Assembly: GCA_964605095.1 (NCBI GenBank)
Contig: CAZSBS010000098.1
Coordinates: forward strand, 1-16,111
Direction: 5' to 3'
DNA: 16,111 bases
Source: JAUWQU01 sp964605095
GTDB taxonomy: Bacteria > Planctomycetota > Phycisphaerae > SM23-33
Below, in pieces: positions 1-6,041 of the stretch (positions within the stretch are counted from its first letter, which is position 1; each line of letters opens with the position of its first letter). The notes under the pieces are model-generated. The model was not told the DNA's origin, made no database searches, and saw only the letters and a program-made list of their open reading frames with translations. Position numbers and translations under genes: made by a program.

Positions 1-95
1 GTCGGGACCGACCGAGAAAGTGCCTCAACTACCGGACCCCAGCGGAAGTGTTCTGGCAACGACCCGTTGCACTTCGGATGTGAATTGGCGACAAT
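1..95 (+). mobile_element. Right end of an IS30-family insertion sequence
   Basis: The transposase tail overlaps the presumed right terminal inverted repeat, roughly 64-92 (GTTGCACTTCGGATGTGAAT and onward). In IS30 elements the last codons commonly run into the terminal repeat, and GTTGCACTT-type ends are usual for the family. The exact outer edge and any target duplication cannot be set because the left end is outside the window. The end lies about 115 bp before the dinD start, so an outward promoter from the element could affect dinD. Confidence 0.55.
3..83 (+). CDS. IS30-family transposase, C-terminal end (cut by window start)
   Basis: Only the last 26 codons before a TGA at 81-83 are in the window. 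They read RPRKCLNYRTPAEVF followed by a short tail ending VALRM. The R-P-R-K-C-L-x-Y-R-T-P-x-E-V-F stretch is the conserved end of the DDE integrase domain in IS30-type transposases, and such proteins usually end with a VALQ-like tail a few residues later, as here. The enzyme would cut and join DNA at the inverted repeats of its element. Whether the rest of the gene is intact cannot be judged because it lies before base 1. The other two plus-strand frames are also open across part of this stretch, but neither gives a recognisable protein. Confidence 0.8.
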   Translation, partial: RDRPRKCLNYRTPAEVFWQRPVALRM

Positions 96-147
96 CGTGG
101 ACGCGAACGTGGGAAAGAAAAAGGGTTGAGGGCATTTAGCGGTTTCC

Positions 148-171
148 AATCCCGTCGAATTCGACGGGATT
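148..171. promoter_or_regulatory. 24-bp perfect palindrome upstream of dinD
   Basis: Bases 148-171 equal their own reverse complement. Each half-site is AATCCCGTCGAA, and the centre is GAATTC at 157-162. The palindrome ends 36 bp before the dinD ATG. It has no loop and no T-run, so it looks more like a dimer-binding operator than a terminator. dinD is damage-inducible and LexA-controlled in E. coli, so a LexA-like or local repressor site is plausible. The sequence does not match the E. coli LexA box (CTGT-N8-ACAG), and the regulator is unknown. Confidence 0.45.
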
Positions 172-207
172 AGGGAATTGTGGGAGCATGGAAGGAGTTT
201 GTCGACC

Positions 208-939
208 ATGAGCAAGGAAATCGAGAAGGCTGCCGGAGGCCATCTGTCGCCATTCGAGCGGATCAAGCGGACAAACGATGCCGGGGCAGAGTTCTGGTCA
301 AGCCGCGAGTTTGCCGGGGTTCTGGGCTACGGCGACTACCGCAATTTTGAGGGGGTAATCGAGAAGGCCAAGTTGTCCTGTTTCAACAGCGGACACCGCC
401 TCGAAGACCATTTCGTTGACATCACCGATATGGTCGCCATCGGCAGCGGCGCGGAGCGACCTGTCAAGACCATCCTCCTGTCGCGTTACGCCTGCTACCT
501 GGCTATTCAGAACGCCGATCCCAAGAAAGAAATCGTGGCGCATGGTCAAACCTACTTTGCCACCCAGACGCGGCGGCAGGAGCTGGCGGACGAGGGCATT
601 GAGGAAGATCGGCGGCTTCTGTTGCGTGAAGAGATGCGCCGCCATAACGCCCAGTTGGCCGGCGCGGCCAAGGATGCGGGCGTTGTCGAACCAATTGACT
701 ACGCCATCTTTCAGAATCACGGTTATATGGGGCTTTATGGCGGGCTGAAACAGGAAGACATTCACCGTCGAAAAGGCTTGAAAAAGAGCCAGAAGATTCT
801 GGATCACATGGGCAGCACGGAACTGGCGGCGAACCTGTTTCGCGCAACCCAGGCAGAGGAACAACTGCGCCGGGACGAGGTGAGGGGGAAAGACGCGGCG
901 AACCAAACGCATCGACAAGTGGGCGCGAAGGTGCGGTAA
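208..939 (+). CDS. dinD: DNA damage-inducible protein D (DinD), truncated by an in-frame stop
   Basis: The protein matches the DinD family. The N-terminal half is the BRO-N/KilA-like fold, seen as FWSSREFAGVLGYGDYRNF followed by LLSRYACYLAIQNADPKKEI. The C-terminal half is the DinD-specific part with NHGYMGLYGGL and LDHMGSTELAANLFRATQ. E. coli DinD is an SOS-induced protein reported to interfere with RecA strand exchange; elsewhere dinD genes often sit beside restriction-modification genes. I chose the ATG at 208 because GAAGGAG at 191-197 is well placed; an in-frame TTG at 178 lacks such a site. The reading frame stops at TAA 937-939, but the same frame continues with typical DinD C-terminal sequence, so this copy is about 43 residues short. 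It is probably a recent pseudogene, unless the stop is a sequencing error. Confidence 0.85.
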   Translation: MSKEIEKAAGGHLSPFERIKRTNDAGAEFWSSREFAGVLGYGDYRNFEGVIEKAKLSCFNSGHRLEDHFVDITDMVAIGSGAERPVKTILLSRYACYLAIQNADPKKEIVAHGQTYFATQTRRQELADEGIEEDRRLLLREEMRRHNAQLAGAAKDAGVVEPIDYAIFQNHGYMGLYGGLKQEDIHRRKGLKKSQKILDHMGSTELAANLFRATQAEEQLRRDEVRGKDAANQTHRQVGAKVR

Positions 940-1068
940 ACCATTCGGGAATTGGGCGGCACGATGCCCGAAGAATTGCCGGTGGTGGAAAGCATCAAGA
1001 AGATCGAAACCAAACAGCGCAAGCAACTCGGCAAGGCCAAGGCGCCGGCGATAAAGAAAGGCAAGTAA
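940..1068 (+). pseudogene. dinD: Cut-off C-terminal segment of DinD
   Basis: Directly after the TAA, in the same frame, the DNA reads TIRELGGTMPEELPVVESIK and then a lysine-rich tail ending KKGK and TAA at 1066-1068. The -LGGTMPE-LP- motif is the usual DinD C-terminus. Replacing the TAA by AAA would give KVRKTIRELGG, so a single A-to-T change at 937 explains the break. No frameshift is needed. Confidence 0.8.
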
Positions 1069-1074
1069 CCGAAC

Positions 1075-1119
1075 ATGGCGCTGCATAAAGACTTTCCGCA
1101 ATCCCCCCACGCCCTGGCT
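1075..1119 (+). pseudogene. Possible first codons of a type III restriction subunit (remnant)
   Basis: Seven bases after the intact end of dinD, an ATG opens a frame reading MALHKDFPQSPHAL. This resembles the very start of type III restriction-endonuclease (Res) subunits, which from memory begin MALHxxFPxSPYxxLDP followed by RWFPADEAL. After about 14 codons the match ends and group II intron-like sequence from the other strand takes over. The tight spacing to dinD fits an operon, and dinD genes are often found in restriction-modification loci. The match is short, so confidence is modest. Confidence 0.35.
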
Positions 1120-1427
1120 ATCCGCCTCCGGGCTACTGGAGCTTTCACGCGTGCTCAGGGTCTTCGACTCCGCGGGACCGATCACGCGGCTCGCGATAGC
1201 GCCGCGCATCCTGTTGCCTTCCCTGCCAGTCAACGAGGTCGGCGTCCCGGAGGGGTGATTTCGGAGCTCAATGGCTGGCCTGCGTGTTCCCCTGTCAACG
1301 CTTGCGTCGTGCCCTTGCGAACACGCCGCCATGACTCGGGGCCGTGGCGGGGCGCTACTGCCTTCCACGTAAGACTCTTTCATTCTCTACTCCATGCCGG
1401 TTTATCCCGGCGCTTCTGACTGTCCCC
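1120..1427 (-). mobile_element. Fragment of a group II intron (leader region before its reverse transcriptase)
   Basis: Read on the minus strand, a frame starts MKESYVEGSS at about 1383 and goes on to SLTGREGNRMRGAIASRVIG and PAESKTLSTRES. This kind of leader, with MKESY, GNRMRGAI and SKTL, is familiar from the open region just before the maturase/reverse transcriptase in many bacterial group II introns. No reverse transcriptase sequence follows, so the intron is broken. The downstream edge is uncertain (about 1085-1140), where the sequence changes to the possible restriction-subunit start. The upstream end (1361-1427) is repeated in inverted orientation at 2278-2344. Confidence 0.55.
1361..1427 (-). 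repeat. Inverted repeat copy A (group II intron leader)
   Basis: On the minus strand this begins GGGGACA and contains a 50-base core from GCGCCGGGATAAACCGGCAT to CTTACGTGGA. The core is 47/50 identical to copy B at 2278-2344 on the plus strand. The two copies point towards opposite outer sides and enclose the membrane-protein gene. Confidence 0.85.
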
Positions 1428-1494
1428 TATTGTCGGCTTCTATATATGAGAGCCCTATATTTGCGACCCATAGCGGTTACATATGGAGTCAGAT

Positions 1495-2385
1495 ATGGCC
1501 ACGAGCAAACTAAGGACATTGCTGGCGGGTGTCCTTGTCTTGTGTATCGCCACGGCTGCTGTGTCGTTCGTGGAGATGCTTGGTGCGGAGAGGCCGCCCG
1601 CTTCTCAAGGTAATACTGGCACGAGACAGGTGAGGGACTATGGACTGCAATCTATAGCAGAAGGCTTATATGCCCAAGCTTCAGGCATGGGCGGGGAGAA
1701 GAATAGCACGCGCCGTAAGGCGGCCAGACAACTGGCCAGACACGAAGAGGGTGAACCGTGGCTCGTGTTGCTGTTTCTCTCGTCACAGACAGCGCCGACC
1801 GGAGACAAGGATGAACAGTATAGGCAGAGGGGAATGCACTCCTTTGAACTCAGTGTCGTGTTTGCAGCCATTGAGGCGCTTCCTGAGGACGTATCTCCGG
1901 AGGTTCTGTGGGCTTTGACATTCATGTTTGGCGATAAAGAAAGTGCCCGATGGGGTGATGACGACGCTGTGATCGTGATGAGTGAGTACATTAGCAAGCC
2001 GATTCGCGAAGAGGCCAGGGCCTGTTTGACGAAGCGAATCGGGGTTGACTATGGTTGGGATGCGTCTAGGTGGCGGAGGGCTATTCTTAGCGAAGGGCAG
2101 AGCAAGGGATACCGCGCCAGCCACCTGTCCCAATGGATGTCGTACGCATGCAAGATTGCTATAGCATTAGTTCTTGTCTTGCTTGGGTGGGTTGCCGCGC
2201 TAGTCAGATATCGAAAACCGAGGAGACCGGGGGCAGTTGTTTATGAGCCTTCGGCTCACTCGGATATCCGGATATCTGGGGACACCGTGAGCGCCGGGAT
2301 AAGCCGGCATGGAGTAGAGGATGAAAGAGCCTTACGTGGAAAGGGTGATGTGGGACAGGCACCATTGTCGGAAGGCAAGAAGTGA
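1495..2385 (+). CDS. Hypothetical membrane-anchored protein, C-terminus altered by a repeat
   Basis: I do not recognise a family. The start at 1495 is chosen over ATG 1483 because GGAG at 1485-1488 sits six bases before it. The N-terminus is a basic stretch plus a hydrophobic segment (TLLAGVLVLCIATAAVSFVE), which is a signal peptide or membrane anchor. A soluble middle part of about 180 residues is followed by a second hydrophobic span, YACKIAIALVLVLLGWVAAL, near residues 219-238. Two spans place the middle part outside the membrane and both ends inside, if the first is not cleaved. The last ~35 residues are read from repeat copy B, and the stretch before them encodes a DNA hairpin (2244-2258) and a 14-bp palindrome (2263-2276). 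The native end was therefore probably lost. Base composition is visibly more AT-rich than in neighbouring genes, which suggests foreign origin. Confidence 0.6.
   Translation: MATSKLRTLLAGVLVLCIATAAVSFVEMLGAERPPASQGNTGTRQVRDYGLQSIAEGLYAQASGMGGEKNSTRRKAARQLARHEEGEPWLVLLFLSSQTAPTGDKDEQYRQRGMHSFELSVVFAAIEALPEDVSPEVLWALTFMFGDKESARWGDDDAVIVMSEYISKPIREEARACLTKRIGVDYGWDASRWRRAILSEGQSKGYRASHLSQWMSYACKIAIALVLVLLGWVAALVRYRKPRRPGAVVYEPSAHSDIRISGDTVSAGISRHGVEDERALRGKGDVGQAPLSEGKK
2278..2344 (+). repeat. Inverted repeat copy B (group II intron leader)
   Basis: This is the counterpart of copy A. It begins GGGGACACCGTGAGCGCCGG and contains ATGAAAGAGCCTTACGTGGA, the same MKESY-like leader start as in copy A with Pro in place of Ser. 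The 50-base core differs from copy A at three positions. After 2344 the similarity to copy A stops, so only about 67 bp remain. It overlaps the 3' end of the membrane-protein frame. Confidence 0.8.
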
Positions 2386-2398
2386 CTAATAGTGACCG

Positions 2399-2479
2399 GC
2401 GTTCAGCCGGCTTGACAACATCGCGCCGGTCTCGGGCAGCCACTTCGCCGACTACGGGTACTTGGGAGCGGGCACGGAA
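2399..2479 (+). pseudogene. Probable fragment of a YD-repeat / Rhs-type protein
   Basis: One plus-strand frame reads FSRLDNIAPVSGSHFADYGY and then LGAGT. The pattern RLDNIA followed by DY-YLGAGT resembles the repeat units of planctomycete Rhs/YD-repeat proteins. About 27 codons are recognisable. After them the sequence runs into a GGGTCAGAACTATTTT repeat. There is no start codon or continuing domain, so this is a scrap left by rearrangement. Confidence 0.4.
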
Positions 2480-2560
2480 CGTAAAACGGGTCAGAACTAT
2501 TTTATCTTTTGTAGTACCAATATGTTAGGAGATAATAGGGGTCAGGAATCTTTTTCATGG
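2480..2560 (+). repeat. Two imperfect GGGTCAGRAnTnTTTT direct repeats
   Basis: GGGTCAGAACTATTTTATC at about 2489-2507 and GGGTCAGGAATCTTTTTC at about 2539-2556 are imperfect direct copies about 50 bp apart. GGGTCAGGAA-type sequences commonly flank IS200-like REP-associated transposase genes in planctomycetes and other bacteria. No transposase gene is seen here. Confidence 0.4.
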
Positions 2561-2603
2561 CTTTCCTTCGTCTTTCTCGGCCGGGCGCGGGGGCGCGGCC
2601 GCC

Positions 2604-2645
2604 TTCAGGCTAAAGCCGCCTAAAGCACGCTGAAAGCGTGCTAAG
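2604..2645. repeat. Palindromic AAAGC-rich repeat (module D, first copy)
   Basis: The sequence GGCTAAAGCCGCCTAAAGCA is followed by a hairpin AGCACGC-TGAAA-GCGTGCT at about 2624-2642. The same words recur between queE and queD (6133-6217), mostly in inverted order. It lies just before a full composite repeat here too, so the two repeat types travel together. Confidence 0.6.
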
Positions 2646-2673
2646 CAGAAACAGCAGGACTATCCCCAACGCC

Positions 2674-2734
2674 CCAGGGCTAGAAGCCCTGGTCTATACC
2701 CGCCTTCGGCGGTCAAAGCCCCGTAAACGGGGCT
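2674..2734 (+). repeat. Three-hairpin composite repeat, copy 1 (A-B-C order)
   Basis: Three hairpins lie in tandem. A is CCAGGGCT-AGA-AGCCCTGG (2674-2692), then a GTCTATAC linker. B is CCGCC-TTC-GGCGG (2700-2712). C is AGCCCCGT-AA-ACGGGGCT (2717-2734). Inverted and direct copies with compensated stem changes occur at 6042-6102 and 6253-6316. No protein is encoded. Confidence 0.85.
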
Positions 2735-3108
2735 GAAGACAAAGAGGACAAAGGGGCCAAGAGGGTAAAGCGGTCCGGGTAGCGGTCGGGGAATCCTGGT
2801 CTGACGGGAAGACGGGAAGGTGAAGCCTTTCTGAAAGTCGGAGTAGTCGTCCAGCGGGTGCGAAACCTGAAAGGCCCTGCGCCCTCCACCGTCATTGCGG
2901 GACCTGGAGAAACCCGCCAGCAGAGCTCCAATGCCGTCGGCGCTTTCACGGGCGTGCCCGAAAGCGGCGAAGAACAAACATCCGTGCCGGGGACAAAAGC
3001 GGTCAGGGACCTTGCCTTCCTGCCATAAACGCCAGGCCCCCGAACGGGCCGGAAAAGGCCCTGCCGCCTTTCCCCCAAGGACGCGCGCGGCCGCCGATTC
3101 CCGCCTGG
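2735..3108. other. Non-coding stretch, nothing recognised
   Basis: Between the composite repeat and the transporter stop there are about 370 bp without a gene I can support. Open frames exist on both strands, but they are rich in Arg, Pro and Ser, have no recognisable motif and no ribosome-binding site. It may be decayed coding sequence or a longer multicopy repeat; this cannot be decided from one window. Confidence 0.4.
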
Positions 3109-4026
3109 TTATGGGGGCGCCTTCTTCCTTAGTACAAGCGGCGCCTGGGAGGCGAGCATGCCGGCGAACATGACGGCGCATCCCACGGCGCCGCGCGCCG
3201 AGAGACTCTCCCCGAGAATGACCAGGCCGCCCAGGGCGGCGAACACGCTCTCCAGGCTGAGGATGATGGCGGCGTGCGCAGGGGGGGCGCTGCGCTGCGC
3301 GACCACCTGCAGGGTGTAGGCGACTCCCACGGACATCACCCCGCCGTACAGGATGGGGCCGGCGGCAGCAAGTATGTCCGGCAGGCGTGGCGTCTCCGTG
3401 AGCAGCGCGCCTGCCGCGCTCAGGAGCGAGCACAGGGCGCACTGCACGCAGGAAAGGCCCACAGGGTCGGTTCGCGGCGCGAGCCATCCCACGGCCTGGA
3501 CGTGGGCCGCCCAGAAGAAGGCGCCGATGAGCACCAGCAGGTCGCCGCGCTCGATGGTGAGCGTATCGGTCATGCTCAGCAGAAAAAGGCCAGCCACGGA
3601 GAGCAAGGCGCCCACCCAGGCACTCCATCCGGCCCGCTGCCGCCAGAAGAGCCCGGACAACGGCACGAGCACCACGTACAGTCCGGTGATGAATCCCGCC
3701 TTGCCCGCCGTGGTATGCACGATGCCGATCTGCTGCAGGGATGCGCCGAAGAAGAGGATGCCGCCGGCGATCAGTCCGGCGGGCAGGGCGCCGATCCTGC
3801 GGGGGGCGGAGGCGGTGGGGGCGATGGGGGCGCATCCCCGGCGGCGGGCGCGGAACAGAATCAGCGGCACGAGGGAGAGCGAGCCTAGGGCGAAGCGGAC
3901 GGCATTGTAGGTGAAGGGACCCACATAGTTCATCCCCTCCCTCTGGGCGACGAACGCAAGGCCCCAGATCAGGGCTGTGAGAAGCAGAAGGGAATCATTA
4001 GCGATGACGGACCCGGCACGACGCAT
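3109..4026 (-). CDS. EamA/DMT-family inner-membrane transporter
   Basis: A drug/metabolite transporter of the EamA type with about ten hydrophobic helices in two related halves. The first half begins LLLLTALIWGLAFVAQREGM; the second half ends with LESVFAALGGLVILGESLSA, the classic second-EamA signature. Such proteins usually export amino acids, nucleobases or similar small molecules; the substrate cannot be told. The length of 305 residues is typical. The start is uncertain: ATG at 4026 lies 20 residues before a good first helix, while an in-frame TTG at 4062 would add 12 residues. Neither has a clear ribosome-binding site. A GC-rich linker sits after the first pair of helices (RARRRGCAPIAPTASAPRR). 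The gene stands alone and is divergent from tyrA across the scaffold gap. Confidence 0.88.
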   Translation of the reverse strand: MRRAGSVIANDSLLLLTALIWGLAFVAQREGMNYVGPFTYNAVRFALGSLSLVPLILFRARRRGCAPIAPTASAPRRIGALPAGLIAGGILFFGASLQQIGIVHTTAGKAGFITGLYVVLVPLSGLFWRQRAGWSAWVGALLSVAGLFLLSMTDTLTIERGDLLVLIGAFFWAAHVQAVGWLAPRTDPVGLSCVQCALCSLLSAAGALLTETPRLPDILAAAGPILYGGVMSVGVAYTLQVVAQRSAPPAHAAIILSLESVFAALGGLVILGESLSARGAVGCAVMFAGMLASQAPLVLRKKAPP

Positions 4027-4138
4027 TTGCGAAACACTATCGGGACTGGTCTCCGTAGGCAAGGGGCTTCTGTTGCCCCTGTTGCCCCGCGCCCTTTGCC
4101 CCGCGCTATTGCCAATCGGGCGGGTTTGGCATAGGCTT

Positions 4139-4238
4139 NNNNNNNNNNNNNNNNNNNNNNNNNNNNNNNNNNNNNNNNNNNNNNNNNNNNNNNNNNNNNN
4201 NNNNNNNNNNNNNNNNNNNNNNNNNNNNNNNNNNNNNN
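4139..4238. other. 100-N scaffold gap with identical 55-bp flanks
   Basis: Exactly 100 N separate two identical 55-base stretches, 4084-4138 and 4239-4293, both starting GCCCCGCGCCCTTTGCCCCG and ending GGTTTGGCATAGGCTT. Contig ends sharing a fixed overlap are typical of de Bruijn assemblers, so the two contigs probably join directly and the gap length is a placeholder. Protein frames that run through the N are meaningless. Confidence 0.9.
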
Positions 4239-4302
4239 GCCCCGCGCCCTTTGCCCCGCGCTATTGCCAATCGGGCGGGTTTGGCATAGGCTTTTTCAGT
4301 GT

Positions 4303-4346
4303 GTCCTGAGCCTTGTGGCTCGGGGCCAGGACCAATAACCCTTTTT
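4303..4346 (+). terminator. Hairpin followed by a T-run upstream of tyrA
   Basis: GTCCTG-AGCC-TTGT-GGCT, a six-base bulge, then CAGGAC (4303-4332) can form a bulged stem. TTTTT follows at 4342-4346. It sits 12 bp before the likely tyrA start, so it could end readthrough transcription or act as a leader attenuator. The bulge and the spacing to the T-run make it weak. Confidence 0.25.
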
Positions 4347-4357
4347 CCGCAGCGAAC

Positions 4358-5245
4358 ATGGCCGACGGCGAGATGGACATTCGGCACGTCACGATAGTTG
4401 GCGTGGGTCTTTTGGGGGGCTCGGCGGGCCTTGCGCTCAAGGCGTTCGACCCGCGGATTCGCGTGGCAGGCGTGGGGCGGCGGATGGAGTCGCTCGAGCA
4501 GGCCTTGGCCATCGGGGCGGTGGACACCATACACACCGACGCCGCCGAGGCCGTCGGAGGGACCGACCTGGTGATCCTTGCGACGCCCGTCGGCGCCTTC
4601 GAGCAGCACATGCGGTCCGTCGCCGAGCACCTGCGGCCCGGCGCGATCGTCACGGACGTCGGCTCGACAAAGGTCTCCGTGGTCCGCGCCGCCCACCGGG
4701 TGCTGGGCGCCCCGCGGTTCTGCGGATCGCATCCCATGGCCGGCAGCGAGCGGAAGGGCCCCAGCTTCGCCAGGGCCGACCTGTTCCACGGGGCGACGTG
4801 CATCCTAACTCCAACCGCCAAGACCCCGCCCGAGGTGGTCGAGAGGGTGGGGACGCTCTGGCAGAAGATGGGCATGCGGACGGTCATGATGACCCCGGCC
4901 CGCCACGACAGGGTCGTCGCGCGGGTCAGCCATCTGCCGCACGCGCTGGCTGGCCTGCTGATGCTCCTGCCGGAGCCGGCGGACCTGGACGTATCCGCCA
5001 CGGGCTTCCGCGACACCACCCGTCTGGCCAGCGGCGACCCGGAGATGTGGCGGGACATTTTCCTGACGAATCGCCCGGGAATCCTGCGTGCCCTGGATGA
5101 CTTCGATGAGTCGCTTCGCGGCCTGCGCAGCCTGGTCGCCGACGGCGACGGTGCGGGCCTGGAGAAGTTCTTCGCCGCCGCCAAGAAGCGCCGCGACACG
5201 ACCATCGCCCAGGTAATCCACGACCGCCGCATGGCCGCGGAGTAG
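4358..5245 (+). CDS. tyrA: Prephenate dehydrogenase
   Basis: This oxidises and decarboxylates prephenate to 4-hydroxyphenylpyruvate with NAD(P)+, the committed step to tyrosine. The N-terminal Rossmann fold carries GVGLLGGS at residues 15-22. Family motifs follow in order: ILATPV, DVGSTK, GSHPMAGSE (with the catalytic-site His), SHLPHAL, and TGFRDTTRLASGDPEMWRDI. These are all standard for TyrA. At 295 residues it is a single-function enzyme without a chorismate-mutase or ACT domain. The ATG at 4358 gives an N-terminus of 10 residues before the first strand; ATG 4373 is also possible, and neither has a strong ribosome-binding site. queE begins 31 bp downstream, so the two could be co-transcribed, although queE has its own promoter-like box. 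Confidence 0.92.
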   Translation: MADGEMDIRHVTIVGVGLLGGSAGLALKAFDPRIRVAGVGRRMESLEQALAIGAVDTIHTDAAEAVGGTDLVILATPVGAFEQHMRSVAEHLRPGAIVTDVGSTKVSVVRAAHRVLGAPRFCGSHPMAGSERKGPSFARADLFHGATCILTPTAKTPPEVVERVGTLWQKMGMRTVMMTPARHDRVVARVSHLPHALAGLLMLLPEPADLDVSATGFRDTTRLASGDPEMWRDIFLTNRPGILRALDDFDESLRGLRSLVADGDGAGLEKFFAAAKKRRDTTIAQVIHDRRMAAE

Positions 5246-5264
5246 GTTTCCCCTCCCTCTGCAC

Positions 5265-5270
5265 TAGAAT
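5265..5270 (+). promoter_or_regulatory. Possible -10 box for queE (leaderless)
   Basis: TAGAAT lies six bases before the queE ATG. There is no ribosome-binding site between them. If it is used, transcription would start at or next to the ATG and give a leaderless mRNA. I see no good -35 element. Confidence 0.3.
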
Positions 5271-5276
5271 AACGGT

Positions 5277-5960
5277 ATGACCGACACGGACAACCCAACC
5301 GGCCCCGACCCCACTTGCGACACGCTGAGCGTCTGCGAGGTATTTCTGTCGCTCCAGGGCGAGGCGTCGCGGATCGGACTGCCGTGCGCGTTTGTCCGCC
5401 TGGCCGGGTGCAACCTGAACTGCCAGTGGTGCGACACCGCCTATGCCCGCGAGGGCGGGCAGGACATGACCGTAAGCGACTTGGTGGAGCGTCTGGCGAA
5501 GTTCAACTGCCGGCGGGTCGAGCTTACCGGCGGCGAGCCGCTGTGCCAGCCTGCGGCCCTGGAATTGATGTGCGCGCTCTGCGACGCCGGATGGGAGGTG
5601 CTGCTGGAGACCAACGGCTCGCTGGACATCGGCCCGGTGGACTCGCGCGTCGGCCGCATCGTGGACTTCAAGTGCCCATCCAGCGGGATGTCGCAGGCGA
5701 ACCTGTGGGCCAACGTTGAGCGCCTCTGCGCCGGGGACGAGGTGAAGTTTGTCCTGGCGGATCGCGGCGACTACAACTTTGCGGTCTCAGCCGTGCGCGG
5801 CCGGGGTCTGCTGGATCGCTGCCCGGTGATATTTTCGCCGGTTCATGGCAGGCTCGCCCCGGCGGACCTGGCCGAGTGGATCCTGACCGACGGCCTCGAC
5901 GTGCGCCTGGGCCTGCAACTGCACAAGCTGCTCTGGCCCGACGAGGGCCGCGGGCGGTGA
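5277..5960 (+). CDS. queE: 7-carboxy-7-deazaguanine synthase (QueE)
   Basis: A radical-SAM enzyme that converts 6-carboxy-5,6,7,8-tetrahydropterin to 7-carboxy-7-deazaguanine on the way to preQ0 and queuosine. The FLSLQGE motif (about residues 23-29) and the cluster motif CNLNCQWC (Cys45, Cys49, Cys52; CX3CX2C) bind the [4Fe-4S] cluster and SAM. TGGEPL at 84-89 is the SAM-binding GGE motif. ETNGS near the middle and VDFKCPSSG after it are also usual for QueE. The 227-residue length fits the family. The start at 5277 is the first ATG in frame and has no ribosome-binding site. Its substrate is the product of QueD, encoded about 380 bp downstream on the same strand. Confidence 0.93.
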   Translation: MTDTDNPTGPDPTCDTLSVCEVFLSLQGEASRIGLPCAFVRLAGCNLNCQWCDTAYAREGGQDMTVSDLVERLAKFNCRRVELTGGEPLCQPAALELMCALCDAGWEVLLETNGSLDIGPVDSRVGRIVDFKCPSSGMSQANLWANVERLCAGDEVKFVLADRGDYNFAVSAVRGRGLLDRCPVIFSPVHGRLAPADLAEWILTDGLDVRLGLQLHKLLWPDEGRGR

Positions 5961-6041
5961 GGACCCCGCCAACGCTTCGAGCTTGCTCGTGGCAGCTTGA
6001 AGGGCTCTAATGGTATATGGGTGTTTCGCGACATGGCCTTC

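Noticed and set aside
1..129. Open frame in frame 1 ending TGA at 127-129
   Set aside because: Another frame in the same stretch gives the IS30 C-terminus, so this one is chance.
298..1383. 361-residue open frame on the minus strand across dinD
   Set aside because: Its larger part is antisense to dinD, whose protein is clearly recognisable. Only the first ~95 residues carry group II intron leader sequence, listed separately.
2600..2740. CRISPR array
   Set aside because: The repeats are palindromic, few and different from each other; no regular spacers and no cas gene occur in the window.
2660..3835. 391-residue minus-strand frame overlapping the transporter
   Set aside because: It is out of frame with the EamA gene, Arg/Pro-rich and has no motif. 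High GC content keeps such frames open.
3977..4309. Protein frame through the N gap
   Set aside because: It depends on unknown bases and on a duplicated contig end.
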